A stretch of DNA of 64,000 bases from Palsa-504 sp963744575 (GTDB lineage: Bacteria; Actinomycetota; Actinomycetes; Streptosporangiales; Streptosporangiaceae): the NCBI GenBank assembly GCA_963744575.1, contig CAVUUF010000011.1, forward strand, positions 38,808-102,807, written 5' to 3'. The notes under the pieces were generated by a model, which saw only the letters and a program-made list of their open reading frames with translations, did no database searches and had not been told where the DNA came from. Positions 54,240 to 63,164 of the stretch are shown in pieces; position 1 is the stretch's first letter; each line of letters opens with the position of its first letter. The position numbers and the translations under genes are program-made.

Positions 54240-56996
54240 GTGCCAGCCGCCCTGCTCGAGACGAAGTTCTATGTCCCGAGGTCTCGGCGTTCCCCGGTAC
54301 CGCGTCCGCGGCTGAGCGAGCGGCTGGACCGCGGGGCCGCGGCGAGGTTGATGCTCGTCTCCGCACCCGCTGGTTTCGGCAAGACGACGCTGCTCACCGA
54401 GTGGCTGGCGGCGGGACCGGCCGCGCCGGCCGATGAGCGGTTGGTCGCGTGGCTGTCGCTCGATCGGGGCGACAACGATCCCGCATCCTTCTGGGCCTAT
54501 GTGATCGCCGCGCTGCGGGCGGTGGCATCCGGGGTCGGTGAGAGTGCGCTGGCCCTCCTGCAGGCGCCACAGGGGCCCCCGATCGAGACGGTGCTTACCG
54601 TTCTGCTCAACGACCTGGGCGCCGGTGCGGGCGACATCGTGCTGGTGCTCGATGACTACCACGTCATCGACGCGCCCGAGGTGCAGGACGGGATGACGTT
54701 CCTGCTCGACCATCTGCCTCCGTCGCTGCATGTGGTGATCGCCAGCCGGGCCGATCCCGCGTTGCCGCTGGCCCGGTTGCGGGCGCGCGGCGAGCTGGTG
54801 GAGATCCGCGCGGCCGAGCTGCGTTTCACCCCTGATGAGGCGGCGGCGTACCTCAACGAGATGATGGGCCTGCAGCTGACGGCGCGGGACGTGGCCGCGC
54901 TGGAGGCCCGCACCGAGGGCTGGATCGCCGCGCTTCAGCTGGCGGCGCTGTCGATGCAGGGGCGAGACGACGTGGCCGGCTTCATCGCCGGCTTCGCCGG
55001 AGATGACCGTTACGTCGTCGACTACCTGGCCGAGGAGGTACTGGCGCGTCAGCCCGGCCGTGTCCAGGCCTTCCTGCTGCAGACCTCTATCTTGGGCCGG
55101 CTGAGCGGCCCGCTGTGCGATGCCGTCACCGGGCAAGGCGGCGGCAAGGCCATGCTGGAGGCGCTGGACCGGGGGAACCTGTTCCTGGTTCCGCTGGATG
55201 ACCGCCGCCGGTGGTATCGCTACCACCATCTCTTCGCTGACGTGCTGCAGGCGCGGCTGCTGGACGAGCAGCCCGGCCAGGTGCCGGACCTGCACCGGCG
55301 GGCGAGCGCGTGGTACGAGCGGAACGGCGAGCAGCCCGTGGCCATCGGCCACGCGCTGGCCGCCGGGGATTTCGAGCGAGCGGCCGGCCTGGTCGAACTC
55401 ACGATCCCGGCAATACGCAGGGCCAGGCAGGAGGCCACGCTGCTTGGCTGGCTCGAGGTGCTCCCCGGCGAGGTGGTCCAAGTCAGGCCCGTGCTCAGCG
55501 TTTACTTTGCCGGATCATTGCTGATAAGCGGCGAGCTCGACGGAGTTGAGGGCCGGCTGCGGGACGCCGAGCGGTGGCTGGAGCCAGCGACAGGGGGCCG
55601 TGGGGAACCCCAAGTCCCTCCGGCGGAGACGGTCGTCACCGACGAGGAGGAGTACCGCCGTCTCCCGGGGACGATCGAGCTGTACCGTGCGGGGCTGGCT
55701 CTGGCTCGCAGTGATAATCCCGGCACCGTGAGGCACGCGCAGCGGGCACTCGAACTCGCGCCGGACGACGACCACCTCTGCCACGCTTCGGCAGCGGGGC
55801 TGCTGGGGCTCGTGTACTGGGGCAGCGGGGACCTTGAGGCCGGGCACCGGGCCTACTCGGCTTGCGTGGAGGGCCTGCGGCGGGCCGGGTTTATCGCTGA
55901 CATCCTGGGCTGCTCGATCGCGCTGGCGGACATCCGGATCACGCAAGGCCGTCTCGGCGAGGCGCTGCGCACCTACGAGCAGGCATTGCAGCTCGGACTC
56001 GAGCAAGGTGGGCCGGTGCTGCGGGGAACCGCAGACATGTTCGTGGGCATGAGTGAGATCGTCCGCGAGCGCAGCGACCTGCGGGCCGCCACAAAGTTTC
56101 TGCTGCGAAGCCAGGAGCTGGGCGAGCACACCGGGTTGCCGCAGAACCGGTATCGCTGGCGGGTCGCGATGGCTCGGGTCCGGGAGGCTGAAGGCGATCT
56201 GGACGGTGCGCTCGCACTGCTCAACGAGGCGGAGCGCCTGTATGCGGGCGACTTCTTCCCGAACGTGCGACCAGTCCCCGCATTGAAGGCACGGGTCTGG
56301 ATCGCGCAGGGCAGACTCGGTGAAGCCCTCGGCTGGGCGAATGAGCAGGGCCTGTCCGTTGATGACGACCTCAGTTACCTGCGCGAGTTCGAGCACATCA
56401 CCCTGGCCAGGCTGCTCTTGGCGCGGTACCAGGGTGAGCGCGCGGAGCGCCCCGTTCACGAGGCGGCCCGGCTCCTGGAGCGCCTCCTGCTGGCCGCGGA
56501 AGCGGGGGGCCGGACGGGGCGCGTCATCGAGATCCTGGTGCTGCAGGCGCTCGCCCATCAGGCGCTGGGGGACATCCCGGCTGCGCTTGCCTCCCTGGAA
56601 CGCGCTGTGACGCTGGCTGAGCCGGAGGGCCATGTCCGGGTCTTCGCGGATGAAGGCCCAGCCATGGCTGCCCTGCTGAGAGCGGCCGCGAAACAGGGGA
56701 TCGCGCGGAACTATGTCCGCCGGCTCCTGGCCGCCGCGGGCGGGCCCGAGCACGGCAGCCCCAGGGAACAGGCCCTAATCGAGCCACTTAGCGAACGCGA
56801 GCTCGAGGTGCTGCGGCTACTCGGAACCGAGCTGGACGGCCCGGCCATCGCCCGCGAGCTCATGGTGTCCCTGAACACCATGCGGACTCACACCAAGAAC
56901 ATCTACGCCAAGCTCGCGGTGACCAACCGCCGGGCAGCGGTCCGCCGGGCCGCGGAACTCGACCTGTTGCCGCGAACCCGCAGCCGCCAATCCTGA
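54240..56996 (+). CDS. LAL-type LuxR-family transcriptional regulator
   Basis: A 918-residue MalT/LAL-type activator. N-terminal NTPase: LLETKFYVPR, Walker A SAPAGFGKTTLL (~41-52), Walker B VLVLDDYHVID, SRADPALPLARLRARG. The middle ~450 residues are TPR-like helical repeats (HRRASAWYERNGEQPVAIGHALAAGDFERAAGLVE and following). The C-terminal LuxR HTH (PLSERELEVLRLLGTELDGPAIARELMVSLNTMRTHTKNIYAKLAV) binds DNA. ATP and an inducer probably switch oligomerisation. GTG at 54240 is the start. It lies upstream of two co-directional genes whose upstream region has repeated TCACCACA boxes, likely targets. Confidence 0.93.
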   Translation: MPAALLETKFYVPRSRRSPVPRPRLSERLDRGAAARLMLVSAPAGFGKTTLLTEWLAAGPAAPADERLVAWLSLDRGDNDPASFWAYVIAALRAVASGVGESALALLQAPQGPPIETVLTVLLNDLGAGAGDIVLVLDDYHVIDAPEVQDGMTFLLDHLPPSLHVVIASRADPALPLARLRARGELVEIRAAELRFTPDEAAAYLNEMMGLQLTARDVAALEARTEGWIAALQLAALSMQGRDDVAGFIAGFAGDDRYVVDYLAEEVLARQPGRVQAFLLQTSILGRLSGPLCDAVTGQGGGKAMLEALDRGNLFLVPLDDRRRWYRYHHLFADVLQARLLDEQPGQVPDLHRRASAWYERNGEQPVAIGHALAAGDFERAAGLVELTIPAIRRARQEATLLGWLEVLPGEVVQVRPVLSVYFAGSLLISGELDGVEGRLRDAERWLEPATGGRGEPQVPPAETVVTDEEEYRRLPGTIELYRAGLALARSDNPGTVRHAQRALELAPDDDHLCHASAAGLLGLVYWGSGDLEAGHRAYSACVEGLRRAGFIADILGCSIALADIRITQGRLGEALRTYEQALQLGLEQGGPVLRGTADMFVGMSEIVRERSDLRAATKFLLRSQELGEHTGLPQNRYRWRVAMARVREAEGDLDGALALLNEAERLYAGDFFPNVRPVPALKARVWIAQGRLGEALGWANEQGLSVDDDLSYLREFEHITLARLLLARYQGERAERPVHEAARLLERLLLAAEAGGRTGRVIEILVLQALAHQALGDIPAALASLERAVTLAEPEGHVRVFADEGPAMAALLRAAAKQGIARNYVRRLLAAAGGPEHGSPREQALIEPLSERELEVLRLLGTELDGPAIARELMVSLNTMRTHTKNIYAKLAVTNRRAAVRRAAELDLLPRTRSRQS

Positions 56997-57148
56997 CCCG
57001 TCGTTCACCGACTCCAGGCCCAGGGCGGCCGCCGGCCACCCGAAGGGGTGGCACCCCCCTTGATCCGGACGTCCCCGCAGCCGTGAGCGAGGTGCCGGAG
57101 ACCTGGTACGGGCTGCCCTCCCCCGCAACCGCGCCCCTGCCGCCTGAA

Positions 57149-57191
57149 TCACCACATCAATCACCAGGTGTGGTGATGCCTGCTCACCACA
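57149..57191. promoter_or_regulatory. Repeated TCACCACA boxes, candidate LuxR-regulator operator
   Basis: TCACCACA occurs at 57149-57156 and 57184-57191 on the plus strand and as the inverse TGTGGTGA at 57169-57176, with an extra partial TCACCA at 57161. The first and second form a hairpin-like dyad. They lie ~90-130 bp before the 89-residue gene. Binding by the LAL regulator is inference. Confidence 0.45.
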
Positions 57192-57277
57192 TCCGCTCAT
57201 AGCTTCCGATCAGACCCAAGAGCGTTCGCAACGCCCGGCGGAGATCCAGCCAGGCGGGCAACAACAAGAGGAGCACC

Positions 57278-57547
57278 ATGAGCCAGATATCGGCCGGCCG
57301 CCATGGTGGCCCCGGGCGGTATGAGATCCGCCTCAAGGGCCACCTCGACAGCCGGTGGGCCGCCTGGTTCGACGGCCTGAGCATTACCCGCTGCGGCGAC
57401 GGCACCACCATCATCCACGGCCCGGTAGCCGACCAGGCGGCGCTGCACGGCTTGCTCCAGAAAACACGCGACCTGGGCCTGCCCCTGATCTCGGTCACGT
57501 TCGTCGAACCCGGTCATCCGCAGGCACCCGACGCCGCGACCCGATAA
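57278..57547 (+). CDS. Small conserved hypothetical protein
   Basis: An 89-residue protein of a widespread family often found with LAL regulators: GRYEIRLKGHLDSRWAAWFDGLSITRCGDGTTIIHGPVADQAALHGLLQKTRDLGLPLISV. The pattern is alternating strands with one helix, resembling a small binding module. ATG at 57278 has a GAGGAGC ribosome site. It lies 29 bp before the DUF4386 gene and is probably cotranscribed. Function unknown. Confidence 0.8.
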   Translation: MSQISAGRHGGPGRYEIRLKGHLDSRWAAWFDGLSITRCGDGTTIIHGPVADQAALHGLLQKTRDLGLPLISVTFVEPGHPQAPDAATR

Positions 57548-57576
57548 CTCAGCAGCTTCACGAAAAGGAGACCGAC

Positions 57577-58359
57577 ATGGCCACCACCGTCCAAACCCTG
57601 GCAACCAAACCACCGGCGAAAGGAACCCCGATGAGCTCGACAAGGAAGACCGCGCTCGTCGCGGGCATCTTCTACCTGATCACCTTCATCTCGATCCCCA
57701 CACTCGCCCTCTACGGCCCCATCAAGAACCACAAGGACTGGATCCTCAGCTCCGGCGGCCACACCGCCGTGCTCGTCGGCGGCTTCCTCGAGGTGATCGT
57801 CGCCCTCGCCGGCATCGGCACCGCCGTCACCCTGTACCCGGTGGTCAAGCGGCAGAACGAAGGCGCCGCGCTCGGCTTCGTCACTGCTCGCGTCCTGGAA
57901 GGCAGCATGATCTTCGTCGGCGTCGTCAGCCTGCTGTCGCTGGTGACCTTGCGACAGGACCTGGGCGCAGCGGCCGGAGCGAACGCGGCCGCGCTCGTCA
58001 CCACCGCCGCCTCGCACGTCGCGGTCTACAAGTGGACGTTCCTGCTTGGGCAGACCCTCATGCCAGCCATCAACGCACTGCTGCTGGGCTCCCTGCTGTA
58101 CCGGTCCCGGCTCGTGCCCCGTATCCTTCCCGTGATGGGACTCATCGGAGCCCCGCTGCTCATCTCCGCCGTAATCGCAAAGCTGTTCGGCGGCATCGAT
58201 CACTACACCGCGTGGTCGGCGATCGCGACCCTCCCGGTAGCTGCCTGGGAGTTCTCGCTTGGCGTCTGGCTGGTCGTGAAGGGCTTCAGGCCCTCCCCGA
58301 TCACCGCTGCCATGGACGCCGCCAGCACGCCGCTCGCCGAGCGCGGCGTCTCCGTCTAG
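57577..58359 (+). CDS. DUF4386 family membrane protein
   Basis: A 260-residue protein with six TM helices: the first follows a ~20-residue soluble lead, AGIFYLITFISIPTLALYGPI; later AVLVGGFLEVIVALAGIGTAVTLYPVV and LEGSMIFVGVVSLLSLV. This is the DUF4386 pattern; function is unknown. ATG at 57577 with AAAGGAGA ribosome site. It forms a probable cassette with the upstream 89-residue gene and LAL regulator and ends in a strong hairpin. Confidence 0.88.
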   Translation: MATTVQTLATKPPAKGTPMSSTRKTALVAGIFYLITFISIPTLALYGPIKNHKDWILSSGGHTAVLVGGFLEVIVALAGIGTAVTLYPVVKRQNEGAALGFVTARVLEGSMIFVGVVSLLSLVTLRQDLGAAAGANAAALVTTAASHVAVYKWTFLLGQTLMPAINALLLGSLLYRSRLVPRILPVMGLIGAPLLISAVIAKLFGGIDHYTAWSAIATLPVAAWEFSLGVWLVVKGFRPSPITAAMDAASTPLAERGVSV

Positions 58360-58368
58360 CCCTCGGCA

Positions 58369-58408
58369 CGGCAACACGGCCGCCCTCCAGGGCGCGGCCG
58401 TGTTGCCG
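58369..58408. terminator. Perfect 15-bp stem hairpin, bidirectional terminator
   Basis: Arms 58369-58383 and 58394-58408 are exact reverse complements with a 10-nt loop, between the DUF4386 stop (plus) and the MFS stop (minus). There is no long T-run, as common in actinobacteria. It would serve both convergent units. Confidence 0.78.
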
Positions 58409-58429
58409 TACGTCGGCGGCCCTGAGTTC

Positions 58430-59701
58430 TCACCGGACACGCTTCACGGGCAGGACGGCGAAGGCCCCGATGATGGCGCAGAGTCCGGCGACCGCGTACA
58501 GCACGCCGTAGCTGCGGCCACCGATCGCCAGGATGGCCGGCGCGATCGCTGGCGCGATCGAAAAGGGAAGAGCACCGGCGATATTGAACACGCCGAGATC
58601 CTTGGCGGCGTTGTGGGTGTCGTGCAGCACGTCCACCACCAGCGCAAGGTCGACGGCCACGTATACACCGAAGCCGAGTCCGCTGATGGCCATGCCGACC
58701 AGGAACCCATTGAAGTTGCTGGCGATGGCAATCACGAACAACGCCAGGCCGTACACGATCGAGGCGGTAAGGACGAAGATCTTCCGCCGGCCCGTCCGGT
58801 CAGAGGCCTTCCCGCCGATGAGGGAAGCGGCGACGATGACGGCCGACTGGGTAAGTGTGCCCAGAAATATCTGCTGCGGCACGTCGGACTTGGCGGTGCC
58901 GATCTTGTCCAGCAGGTAGTAGGCCTGGTAGGTAACCAGGAACGCGTAAGCCAGAACGAACATGAAGCGGCTGGCGAAAGCCCAGGCGAAGTCCGGGCTC
59001 TGCCGCGGGTTGACGTAAAACGTGCTGGCAAATTCCCGCAGCGACCAGGCCGGCTTGTCCGCCTTGGCAAGCCGGCGATCCTTCAGGGTGACCGCGAAAA
59101 GGAGGATGAAAAACCCGCCGATCGCGCACGGGCCCAAGAACATGGCGATCATATTGCCGGTAAACAGTTTGACCAGGAACGTGCCGCACACCGACGCGAC
59201 GGGCAGGCAGACACCCAGGACACCGGAAACCAGGCCGCGCTGAACCGACGGAACCTGGTCTGGCAGCACCGCCACCATGGCGGCGAGCAGCGCGTTGAAC
59301 AACAACTGGGCGATACACCACCCGGCGAGGACCACCGCGATGTTGGGTGCGAACGCGACGATGAGGATGCCGAGGGAACCGCCCACCAGGCCGATAACCA
59401 TCCATGGCCGCCGCATGCCCAGCCGCGACGCGGTGCGGTCGCTCATCCTGCCGAAGAACGGATTACCGAACATCGCCACCAAGGCGCCCACCCCGGCGAC
59501 AAGCGCCAAGCTGCCCGGTGCCCGGCCGATCCCCACCAGCGAATCCACCTTCAACGCCAAGGTGACCAGCAAGGGCGCGATGAACAACAGGCTGGTGCTC
59601 ATGTACGCCAACGCGTACAGCGTGATAAAACCCCAGCCGACCCGGTGTGCCGCGGGCGGCTCGGGCTCCAGTGCAGCCCCGGCTGCGGTTCGGTACTTCA
59701 A
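58430..59701 (-). CDS. MFS transporter
   Basis: A ~423-residue 12-TM major facilitator. Typical loops are FGRMSDRTASRLGMRRPWMVIGLVGG and GGKASDRTGRRKIFV; helix 1 is FITLYALAYMSTSLLFIAPLLVTLAL. It resembles sugar- or unknown-substrate MFS members related to the GPH/UMF groups. The start is uncertain: no ATG precedes helix 1 with a good ribosome site; TTG at 59701 gives a sensible length, while the frame stays open to 60364 with no recognisable protein. Stands alone, convergent with the DUF4386 gene. Confidence 0.82.
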   Translation of the reverse strand: MKYRTAAGAALEPEPPAAHRVGWGFITLYALAYMSTSLLFIAPLLVTLALKVDSLVGIGRAPGSLALVAGVGALVAMFGNPFFGRMSDRTASRLGMRRPWMVIGLVGGSLGILIVAFAPNIAVVLAGWCIAQLLFNALLAAMVAVLPDQVPSVQRGLVSGVLGVCLPVASVCGTFLVKLFTGNMIAMFLGPCAIGGFFILLFAVTLKDRRLAKADKPAWSLREFASTFYVNPRQSPDFAWAFASRFMFVLAYAFLVTYQAYYLLDKIGTAKSDVPQQIFLGTLTQSAVIVAASLIGGKASDRTGRRKIFVLTASIVYGLALFVIAIASNFNGFLVGMAISGLGFGVYVAVDLALVVDVLHDTHNAAKDLGVFNIAGALPFSIAPAIAPAILAIGGRSYGVLYAVAGLCAIIGAFAVLPVKRVR

Positions 59702-60655
59702 TCCCCGCTGCTCGGTACCCGGCCGGCCCGCAGCCCCGCGAACCGCCCTACCCGTGACGACATGATGATCCGTAAGGACATGGTGATCCCCCCGTGCGCA
59801 CCCGTAACCCGCACGCCACACGTCGGCGGCGCCACAGAGATCCTGCGCAATCGCCTGTATTGTCTGCAGCCGCTGCGCTAACGGCACAGTCCCGCCGCCG
59901 TTCCCGGCGAGCGCCGCAGTCCGGCCGGGCCTGTCGCTGCGCCCATGGCTGCCCAGACCCACCGCGAGCCGGGGTGGCCTCAATGGCGCCCAGCGCCGCC
60001 CCACAGGACGACATGCCGCCGCGAACAAAGAACAGAACCCGCTGGTCACCGCAGGACAGCGGGGCCCGATGAGGGACAGGGGCTGCCATATGCCACCTCG
60101 GCTTAACTGCGCGCTAAGCGCCACCAAGGTCCAGAGCAGCCGGGAGGAATCTCGATCTCGTTCACACGCAGATAAACGAGCACACCTCCCCAATTCGAAG
60201 GCTACGCCCCATCCGCAGGAGGGACAAGTGAACCCAGCAGACGAGGCGGCGCGATGCCTGGGTGGCTTCCTCTTTGAGATAGAGGGAGAGCCAAGTGAGG
60301 TTACTCGGACCTCGTGCCAGGTCCGGCAGATCCAATAAAGCAGATCAGCGATCCCTGTCCCCACCGACTCACCGACGCACAGAACGTTCGGATCTGGACG
60401 GCCGGCGTAGTGATCGGCATCGAGCCGATGCCCGCGCAGGTGGATTGGGCGCTCATCTACGACGGGTGTCGATCACGCAAGGTGAGAGGTCCTACGATCC
60501 GGGCATGGCCCGTGACGATCTGCTGGCCGGGCGGGTCCGCGGCTGCCTTGGGAGGTCGCCAGGGCAGGAATGAGCCATGACTGATGTCCCCCGCGCCACC
60601 GCAGACGGTGGCCGCGACGCGATCGGCGCATACCTCATCGCCCTGCGGTGCCGGG
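59702..60655. other. Long gene-poor region upstream of MFS gene
   Basis: It lies between the MFS gene (minus) and DUF4389 gene (minus). No family-level coding is seen, apart from a short frame at 60228-60338 with a strong ribosome site. The MFS promoter is expected near 59710-59900. Codon bias is irregular, and a few AT-richer patches exist around 59800-59880 and 60160-60260. Confidence 0.4.
60228..60338 (+). CDS. Candidate 36-residue small protein
   Basis: GTG at 60228 is preceded by AGGAGG with ~6-nt spacing and reads VNPADEAARCLGGFLFEIEG... for 36 codons to TAA at 60336-60338. It is acidic, with two cysteines. The ribosome site is one of the best in the gene-poor stretch. No family known; coding status is a guess. 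Confidence 0.3.
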   Translation: MNPADEAARCLGGFLFEIEGEPSEVTRTSCQVRQIQ

Positions 60656-61324
60656 TCATGGCGCCAGCCTGAACGGCGGGTACCGATCAGTGACCAGGAC
60701 GAACGCGTAGGCGGCGACCCGGTTGTGCCAGCGGAATACGCCTTCGACGAAGTCGAATATGCCACGCGGATAACGGCCGGTGAACAAGATCGCGAACCAG
60801 GTCACGATCACCGCGAAGAACGCGGCGATCTCCAGGAAGAACAGCACGATGTAGTGCGGGATGGCCAGCAGCCATTTGACCAGCGGCAGCCACCGGTTAA
60901 GGTCGGTGGCCGCGTCCGGATAGGCGTAATCAAGCTGGACCCACTGGTGGACGTCGGTGGACGGATAACTGTCGTTCATCAGGGCCAGGTAGGTCCACAC
61001 CCGGTTGATGAAGCGCTGAAGTTCCAGGTTCCAGTCGAACCACCACCGGGGGTACTTTTGCCGGAACAAGATCATCAGCAGCGGGCCGAAGAACAACAGG
61101 CCGCCCGCGCCCGCGGGGCCGTAATACGTGGTGGAGTGGTGGAGTGCGGAGGTGCTTCCCGCGGATTCCCAGGTCGCGCCGGAAACGGTGCCGAGCACGA
61201 TCGCGATCGGGATGATCACGAAAATACGGAAGAACGAGGTCAGCCGGTTCAGCGGCCGGTCCGGGTACTCGACGGCGAACTGAACAGGATACTGAGCTGG
61301 ATACCGACCCTGATCCGTAGTCAT
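60656..61324 (-). CDS. DUF4389 family membrane protein
   Basis: A 222-residue protein with several TM helices: FFRIFVIIPIAIVLGTV, GGLLFFGPLLMILF and YIVLFFLEIAAFFAVIVTWFAILFTGRYPRGIFDFVEGVFRWHNRVAAYAFVLVTDRYPPF, the last being the DUF4389 signature. Function unknown. ATG at 61324 has AAGGAGGACG upstream; the frame extends to 61378 but that part is not needed. Confidence 0.88.
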   Translation of the reverse strand: MTTDQGRYPAQYPVQFAVEYPDRPLNRLTSFFRIFVIIPIAIVLGTVSGATWESAGSTSALHHSTTYYGPAGAGGLLFFGPLLMILFRQKYPRWWFDWNLELQRFINRVWTYLALMNDSYPSTDVHQWVQLDYAYPDAATDLNRWLPLVKWLLAIPHYIVLFFLEIAAFFAVIVTWFAILFTGRYPRGIFDFVEGVFRWHNRVAAYAFVLVTDRYPPFRLAP

Positions 61325-62109
61325 AACGTCCTCCTTGTGGCTAATCCCGCAGGCATACCCGTTGCCGGGCAGCCTCAATGATCAGCTCATCCGGGTCGGC
61401 AGCGCGCCTGCATGCGCACGCCCTCCGACTGCAGTTGCTGATGATGCGGGCGAGATGGATGGCCCGCTCAGGGCCCGCGGTCGCCGCCAACTGTCAGGAC
61501 GACCTTGCCGGTCTTCTGCCCCGTCTCGACATACCTGGTCGCGTCGATTACTTGCTCCAGCGGGGCAGGAGCGATGCTCGAGATCCCTGGCCACGACGTT
61601 GGCGTGTCCCTGTCAATCCCGGCGGCCTCTTCGAGATTTGCCTTCGGGCTGCTGCTCATCGCGAAGGGTTCCCTGCGGGGCAGAGCCGCGACCACGAAGG
61701 ACCGGCCCGCGACGTCTCGCCTGCCATGTGCCGCTGGCCCCGGAGTTCCGCTTCGCCTGTGGGGATCCCTGCTCTGAGGGTGGCTCGGCTGCTAATAACG
61801 CGCAGATGGTCCAGTTCGGTGCGGCACCAAACTCCGCCCGCCCAGGCCACTGCTGCGCACCTATCGGCGGATATTTCGCCCGCCCAGGAGATTCTTCACG
61901 GCGTGCAGCAGAGCCACGGCTTGACTGACTGCCGACGCGCACAGAGTCACGGACCGTGAGCTTCAGGCGAGAACGCCGGTCAGTCGAGGCAGCCGTGGAT
62001 CCTGCGGCTCGGTGAGCAGCCGTAGCCAACCAGCGATGCCGGAAGTCGCCGAGCTGTGACCAGATAGAGATGCCGCCAACGCATGGCTGAGCCGACGGTG
62101 CCGGCCGGT
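61325..62109. other. Gene-poor region with an oxidoreductase fragment
   Basis: Apart from the fragment at 61468-61575 nothing coding is supported. Frames on both strands are open but lack ribosome sites and family resemblance. The DUF4389 promoter should be near 61340-61400. Confidence 0.35.
61468..61575 (-). pseudogene. C-terminal fragment of zinc-type NADP-dependent oxidoreductase
   Basis: The frame reads SIAPAPLEQVIDATRYVETGQ and KTGKVVLTVGGD to a stop, the typical C-terminus of quinone-oxidoreductase-like medium-chain dehydrogenases. The remaining ~300 residues are absent. Remnant only. Confidence 0.5.
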
Positions 62110-62649
62110 TCAAGCGCCGGAACGGTTGAGCTGGTTCATCAGCCGCCGGTTGGTCTCGCGGGCCGCCGCGAGTTCCTCGTCGCGTTCTTCCAGCACTCTC
62201 CGAAGGTCCAGGACGGCCTGGCGCTGGGCCTCGAGCTCGGCGTAGACGGCGGCCGCGCTGGCCGGGCCACCGAGGCCGCTGCGGTCGAAGGCTTGCTCGC
62301 CGAGCAACTCGGACAGGCGGCCTTCCAGGTCGGCGATCTGCTGGGCGAGCCTGCGGCTCTGTTCGTGCAGGTTGGCGTTTTCGGCGAGCACGGATCGGTG
62401 GCTTATCGCGGTGGATGCCGGGGGCGGGGCGGTCGTGGTGTCGGCGGCGGCTTTGAGCACGGCGGCGTGCAGGTCGGCGTGCCGGTGGATGAACGAGCGG
62501 TGCACCTGCGCCCTGCCGGCGACCGAGGAGATGGTGATCTCTGACCCGTCGGCGTGCATGTTTGCCAGCGCCTGGTGGACGCGTTGCCGTCTCCGGTCGA
62601 CGTCGCGGCGCCGGGCCCGGGCCAGCGGTGTCTCCTCGGCGGTGGTCAT
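62110..62649 (-). CDS. DUF6262 protein, Tn554-type transposon accessory
   Basis: A 179-residue protein: ARRRDVDRRRQRVHQALANMHADGSEITISSVAGRAQVHRSFIHRHADLHAAV is a DNA-binding-like N-terminus, followed by a coiled coil (AENANLHEQSRRLAQQIADLEGRLSELLGEQ ... AVYAELEAQRQAVLDLRRVLEERDEELAAARETNRRLMNQL). DUF6262 proteins are the third component (TnpC-like) of Tn554-type transposons with paired tyrosine recombinases; the gene upstream is a degraded copy of such a recombinase. It may be intact but without its partners. ATG at 62649. Confidence 0.8.
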   Translation of the reverse strand: MTTAEETPLARARRRDVDRRRQRVHQALANMHADGSEITISSVAGRAQVHRSFIHRHADLHAAVLKAAADTTTAPPPASTAISHRSVLAENANLHEQSRRLAQQIADLEGRLSELLGEQAFDRSGLGGPASAAAVYAELEAQRQAVLDLRRVLEERDEELAAARETNRRLMNQLNRSGA

Positions 62650-62656
62650 GGGCGGG

Positions 62657-63060
62657 TCATGCGGTGCTAGCCGCGGGGCGGACGCCGGGCGTGCCGAGGT
62701 TGACGAGCTGGCGGGTCTTGCGGATCACGGTGACCGCGTTGTGGATCAGGGCCTGGTCGTGCTCGGTGAGGTCGTCGAGGTCGGCCTCGATGCGGCGGGT
62801 CAGCTCCCGCAACAGGGTGATCTCTTCCTCGCGCGGGGTGAGCTGGGCCTTGGCCGAGTCCTGCAGGTCGGTGGCGGCCTGGACCCGTTCCCGGTCGGCG
62901 AGCAGTTGCTGCAGGTAGGACTTGAGCTCGGGCAGATAGGACAGGTCGCTGCGGAAGTGGCCGCAGCCAGGCAGGTGAACTTGTAGGGCAGGCCTTCCCG
63001 CCTGCTTTGACGTTGGATGGCTCGGTGCAGATGCCGAACGGAACCGCAACCTGGCCGACT
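62657..63060 (-). pseudogene. Tn554-type tyrosine recombinase (TnpB-like) 3' fragment, twice frameshifted
   Basis: On the minus strand three frames in succession give the conserved C-terminal region of these integrases: VPFGICTEPSNVKAGGKACP, then YKFTC, then GCGHFRSDLSYLPELKSYLQ and onward to the stop at 62657. Two single-base deletions (near 62984-62990 and 62964-62971) explain the changes. The catalytic part upstream is missing. It overlaps the DUF6262 gene region by 7 bp spacing, as in intact elements. Confidence 0.68.
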
Positions 63061-63164
63061 CGCCGGAACAGCTGGAGGCGTGCTTCCTGAGCTGGCGAGA
63101 TGCTTTGCTGACCAGGGCCTACCCCAACCCGGTTTCGGCCTGATTACCTTCCAGAATCACGGCG

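Larger units (their letters stand above)
62110..63060 (-). mobile_element. Degraded Tn554-type transposon remnant
   Basis: The DUF6262 gene and the adjacent integrase fragment form the 3' end of a Tn554-like element whose first recombinase genes have been lost. No terminal sequences or target duplication could be identified by eye. Confidence 0.6.

Noticed and set aside
59702..60364. N-terminal extension of the MFS transporter
   Set aside because: The translated part has no MFS helix or known domain; a shorter start fits the family length.
60314..60580. Small plus-strand frame upstream of the DUF4389 gene
   Set aside because: No ribosome site, mixed codon use, no recognised family.
63030..63145. 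Plus-strand coding-like tail (LADSPEQLEACFLSWRDALL) ending in TGA
   Set aside because: Overlaps the integrase fragment on the other strand and has no start; it is most likely a shadow or an unidentifiable scrap.
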